Below are positions 61,148 through 64,000 of a stretch of 64,000 nt of DNA, one piece after another. Where the stretch lies: positions 248,001 through 312,000 of the forward strand of contig NZ_JARXVF010000004.1 in the NCBI RefSeq assembly GCF_029892515.1, written 5' to 3'. Under the pieces are notes generated by a model, which had not been told where the DNA came from, ran no database searches, and saw nothing but the letters and a program-made list of their open reading frames with translations. Each line of letters starts with the position of its first letter. Within the stretch, counting starts at the first letter, position 1. This stretch comes from Pseudaminobacter soli (ex Li et al. 2025). GTDB lineage: Bacteria; Pseudomonadota; Alphaproteobacteria; Rhizobiales; Rhizobiaceae. The position numbers were made by a program, and so were the translations under genes.

Positions 61148-62224
61148 ATGACATCCGAAAGAGCACCCAGATATCGCTTGGGTAGGGCCTCGCGCATTGC
61201 CGGCCTGGCACTGCTTGCTGCCTCCTTTGCCGTGCCGGCATCGGCGGGAGACAAGCTGCAGTATTTCACGTGGTCCGGCTACGAACTACCGGAATTCAAT
61301 CAGAGCTTCCTGGCCCAGCATCCTGACAGCGTCGAGTTCACGATGTTCGGCGACGACGATGACGCATTCACCAAGGTCAAGGCGGGCTTCCGTCCGGATA
61401 TCGCACATCCCTGCTACGACAAGGTCGCCCGCTGGAACAAGGAAGGGCTGCTGCAGCCGATCGATACAAAGCGCATCAAGAACTGGGACTCGATCTTCCC
61501 GGTGCTCAAGAACCTGCCGGATCTTCAGGCCGGAGACGGCAAGGTCTGGATGGTTCCGTGGGACTGGGGCAACACGTCGATCCTCTATCGCACCGATCTC
61601 GTATCCAATCCCGAACCCAGCTGGAACCTGCTGTGGGACAAGCATTACGCCGGGCGCCTCGCAACCATCGACGCGGTTCATGATACCCCCGTGGTTGCCG
61701 CACTCCTTGCGGGCGTGAATCCGTTCGACATGACGCCTGAAGAGATGGACAAGGTTGCCGAAAAGCTGCGCGAGCAACGGCCGCTGCTTTCCGCCTACAC
61801 CACGGACATGACATCGATTGAGCAGTCGCTGGCCAGCGGTGCGCTCGTCGCAGCCATGACCTGGAATGCGTCGGCGACGACGCTGAAGAAGCAAGGCGTT
61901 CCGGTCGAGTTCATGAAGCCGAAGGAAGGCATGCTCACCTGGTCCTGCGGCTATGTGCTCCTGAAGGATGCCAAGAATGTCGATCTCGCCTACGACTTCA
62001 TCAACAGCCGCCTGGAGGCTGAGTCCGGCAAATATCTGATAGAGAACTACGGCTATGGCAGTTCCACCAGCACGGCCTTCGCCACAGTGCCGAAAGAGGA
62101 ACTGGACAAGCTCCAGCTGCCGGCCGACCCCGACGCAATGCTGAAGACGACCGTCTTCACAGCGCCGATGAAGCAGAACGACGATCTGGCCAAGATGTTC
62201 GAGCGCGTCAAGGCAGGCGGCTGA
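61148..62224 (+). CDS. PotD/F-like periplasmic binding protein
   Basis: A 358-aa extracellular solute-binding protein of the polyamine group. It has a signal peptide (about residues 1-32, ...FAVPASAGD), then QYFTWSGYELPEFNQSFLAQ, WMVPWDWGNTSILYRTDLV and MTWNASATTLKKQG. ATG 61148 is preferred to the ATG 15 bases upstream because AAGGGGAACACC precedes it. It recruits polyamine-like substrate for the permeases encoded just upstream. A hairpin follows 8 bases after the stop. Confidence 0.92.
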   Translation: MTSERAPRYRLGRASRIAGLALLAASFAVPASAGDKLQYFTWSGYELPEFNQSFLAQHPDSVEFTMFGDDDDAFTKVKAGFRPDIAHPCYDKVARWNKEGLLQPIDTKRIKNWDSIFPVLKNLPDLQAGDGKVWMVPWDWGNTSILYRTDLVSNPEPSWNLLWDKHYAGRLATIDAVHDTPVVAALLAGVNPFDMTPEEMDKVAEKLREQRPLLSAYTTDMTSIEQSLASGALVAAMTWNASATTLKKQGVPVEFMKPKEGMLTWSCGYVLLKDAKNVDLAYDFINSRLEAESGKYLIENYGYGSSTSTAFATVPKEELDKLQLPADPDAMLKTTVFTAPMKQNDDLAKMFERVKAGG

Positions 62225-62232
62225 CACTCAGC

Positions 62233-62261
62233 GCATTGCGCGGCGCCCGGCCGCGCAATGC
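62233..62261 (+). promoter_or_regulatory. Intra-operon hairpin after binding-protein gene
   Basis: GCATTGCGCGGC / GCCGCGCAATGC is a perfect 12-bp stem with a 5-base loop between the binding-protein and ATPase genes. A smaller stem (CTGCCA / TGGCAG) lies around 62310-62327. As for the sugar-type operon, a role in tuning binding-protein mRNA is likely. Confidence 0.65.
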
Positions 62262-62393
62262 ATCCCTTCAAGCCACCTAGATCCAAATTGACGATGCAAC
62301 AGACTGACGCTGCCATTTGGGTGGCAGGGCTCGTCTTCGGACATCGCCGCTGCAGCTGGCGCGGCCGAGGTCCAGGAACTTCGGAGATCGAGA

Positions 62394-63479
62394 ATGCCGA
62401 ATGAGGTGCTGCTTCGGTTGGAAGCGGTTTCAAAACGTTTTCCGGGCGGGGTTGTTGGGCTGGACGCCATGGACCTCGAGGTTGCGCCGGGCGAATTTCT
62501 CAGCCTGCTCGGGCCTTCCGGTTGCGGCAAGACGACGAGCCTGAGGGTGACAGCCGGATTCGAAACGCCCACGTCTGGGCGAATCTTTCTGGACGGCCGC
62601 GACATCACCGCACTGCGACCGTTCGATCGGCCGGTGAACACCGTTTTCCAGGACTACGCGCTGTTTCCGCACATGAATGTCGCCGAAAATGTCGGCTTTG
62701 GTCTGTCGTTGCGAAAAGTTCCCGCGGCGGCTCAAAGAAAGCAGGTGGCAACCGCACTCGACATGGTCGGTCTTGGCGAGAAGATCTCGGCACGCGTGGC
62801 GGAGCTTTCAGGTGGCCAGCGCCAGCGCGTGGCACTGGCCCGCGCCATCGTCTGCAAGCCCCGCATCCTGCTGCTCGACGAACCGCTATCGGCGCTCGAC
62901 GCGCATCTGCGCGAGCACATGCAGATGGAGTTGAAGCGCCTCCAGTCGAGCCTCGGCATGACGTTCGTCATGGTCACACATGACCAGACAGAGGCGCTAT
63001 CGATTTCAAACCGCATCGTCGTCATGAACAAGGGGCGCATCGAACAGGTCGCGTCACCGGCGCTGTTGTACGACCGCCCAGCCACCAAGTTCGTCGCCGG
63101 CTTCATCGGCACGATGAACCTTCTCGAAGCCCGCCTTGTCGGACGCGACGGTGCGACCTTGCGCTACATGTCCGGCGACCTGCCGCTGGAACTTTCCGCC
63201 GATCAGAACGAGGTTTCGGCCGATGGCCGGGCACATACCATCGGAGTCCGCCCGGAGGATCTTGTTGCAACCCCTTCGGCCGGCCTCGCCACCGTCCCGG
63301 CAAAGATCGAGAGCGTCGTGTTCCATGGCCGGACTTTGAGAATGCATGCGCAGCTGATCTCCGGCGCGCCTGTAATCATCGACGCCTCACGCCAGGCCGC
63401 GGAGACCGCCTTCGACATCGGCGACATCGTGCATGTGCGGCAGCGCCCAGGCGCCAATTCTGTCGTGCTGAAAGCCTGA
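62394..63479 (+). CDS. Spermidine/putrescine-type ABC ATPase (PotA-like)
   Basis: A 361-aa ATPase with Walker A GPSGCGKTT (about residue 41), Q-loop VFQDYALFPHMNVAENVGFG, signature LSGGQRQRVALARAIV, Walker B ILLLDEPLSALDAHL, and a C-terminal TOBE/MalK-type regulatory domain (residues ~240-361). The start ATG follows GGAGATCGAGA. It completes the importer encoded from 59410. It is separated from the binding-protein gene by 169 bases with hairpins. Confidence 0.93.
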   Translation: MPNEVLLRLEAVSKRFPGGVVGLDAMDLEVAPGEFLSLLGPSGCGKTTSLRVTAGFETPTSGRIFLDGRDITALRPFDRPVNTVFQDYALFPHMNVAENVGFGLSLRKVPAAAQRKQVATALDMVGLGEKISARVAELSGGQRQRVALARAIVCKPRILLLDEPLSALDAHLREHMQMELKRLQSSLGMTFVMVTHDQTEALSISNRIVVMNKGRIEQVASPALLYDRPATKFVAGFIGTMNLLEARLVGRDGATLRYMSGDLPLELSADQNEVSADGRAHTIGVRPEDLVATPSAGLATVPAKIESVVFHGRTLRMHAQLISGAPVIIDASRQAAETAFDIGDIVHVRQRPGANSVVLKA

Positions 63480-63526
63480 CGTTATGGGTGGGCTGAATAT
63501 TTCACGATTATGCACAACATCCACTC

Positions 63527-63548
63527 GAATTTCGTAATTATGAAATTC
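63527..63548. promoter_or_regulatory. 22-bp near-perfect palindrome
   Basis: GAATTTCGTAATTATGAAATTC has 10 of 11 paired positions complementary (one G/T mismatch). It lies 68 bases before the second binding-protein gene, followed by TTGACT. It is a strong candidate operator for a dimeric regulator in an otherwise AT-rich spacer. Confidence 0.5.
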
Positions 63549-63615
63549 TGATTGACTCGCTGCGAGGATAATGATCTTCAGCTTCCAGATTTTTCCGATT
63601 TGGAGGAGGTTTGGA

Positions 63616-64000
63616 ATGCGTAGAACTCTATTGTCCGCGGCTGTGGGCCTGACGATTATCAGTGGGGGCGTTGCGGCCGCAGATTCGTCGATCACCGTGT
63701 CGAGCTATGGCGGCGGCTATCAAGAGGCGCAGACGAAAGCCTATTTCGATCCGTTCATGGCTGCCCACCCCGACATCAAGATCGTGCAGGACAGCTCCAC
63801 CAGCAATGCCAAGCTCAAGGCCATGGTCGAAACCGGCACCGTCACGCTGGATGTCATGGTGAGCGATGACAGCTTCGGCCTCGACAGCGATGCCGAATGG
63901 CTTGAGCCGATCGACTACAGCATCATCGACCGCTCCAAATTCATCGAGGGCGCGGCCGGCACCTACCGTGTCGCCGCCGACATCGAGGGCACCGTGCTGG
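63616..64000 (+). CDS. Second polyamine-type ABC binding protein (3' end outside window)
   Basis: The frame opens at ATG 63616 after GGAGGAGGTTTGGA and remains open to the window edge (128 codons). A signal peptide (about residues 1-22, ...SGGVAAADS) precedes SITVSSYGGGYQEAQTKAYF, the pattern of PotD-family/extracellular solute-binding proteins (YGGGYQEAQTKAYFDPF). It differs from the PotD-like protein at 61148. Its own palindromic upstream region suggests separate transcription, possibly the start of another transporter operon. Confidence 0.88.
   Translation, partial: MRRTLLSAAVGLTIISGGVAAADSSITVSSYGGGYQEAQTKAYFDPFMAAHPDIKIVQDSSTSNAKLKAMVETGTVTLDVMVSDDSFGLDSDAEWLEPIDYSIIDRSKFIEGAAGTYRVAADIEGTVL

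Overview
The window reads as chromosomal or megaplasmid DNA of an alphaproteobacterium of the order Hyphomicrobiales (Rhizobiales), most like Mesorhizobium or a relative. The evidence is the high G+C content, many solute-binding-protein ABC transporters, GcvA-like LysR regulators, a BA14K-like secreted protein and a small DUF680-type secreted protein. No rRNA, tRNA or CRISPR array was seen. The region looks accessory: truncated genes at the left edge, an IS5-type transposase remnant, two giant autotransporters, and several self-contained catabolic or transport islands, each with its own regulator.

Layout. 1-900: the end of a nucleoside hydrolase gene abutting a truncated small membrane-protein gene and an arylsulfatase remnant. 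0.9-10.7 kb: a secreted serine hydrolase, a two-component system (7TM-DISM histidine kinase and OmpR-type regulator, translationally coupled) and a divergent 1601-aa autotransporter. 11-17 kb: LysR regulator, small secreted protein, NmrA-like oxidoreductase with a coupled membrane protein, RecQ helicase and a four-helix membrane protein. 17.1-23.4 kb: a polar amino-acid ABC operon (binding protein, permease, ATPase, metallo-hydrolase), two GcvA-like LysR genes, an isochorismatase-type hydrolase and a GYD-domain protein. 23.5-27.6 kb: Gly/Trp/Arg repeat protein with a BA14K-like end, VOC protein, alpha/beta hydrolase and a GST.

27.9-37.2 kb: an AraC-controlled island with flavin reductase, SDR and styrene/indole-type flavin monooxygenase, followed by a CrtI-like FAD oxidoreductase, a LuxR regulator, an amidase of the nitrilase superfamily and an APC permease. 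This suggests oxidation of an aromatic or indole-like compound plus uptake or hydrolysis of a nitrogen compound. 37.7-42.3 kb: DUF680 protein, a divergent TetR / ABC-F pair and a LuxR regulator.

42.3-48.0 kb: a ~1890-aa autotransporter whose passenger is two IPT/TIG domains followed by about a dozen ~90-residue putative-Ig repeats. 48.6-57.8 kb: an eight-gene minus-strand operon, the most unusual system here. It encodes a RbsABC-like importer in which one permease is fused to a SMP-30/strictosidine-synthase-like beta-propeller, a second stand-alone propeller, a class IV aminotransferase, an AhpD-like protein and a quinone oxidoreductase. It lies just downstream of a LysR gene and ends in a long palindromic terminator. 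59.4-64 kb: a spermidine/putrescine-type ABC importer (two permeases, binding protein, ATPase) followed by a second binding-protein gene that runs off the window.
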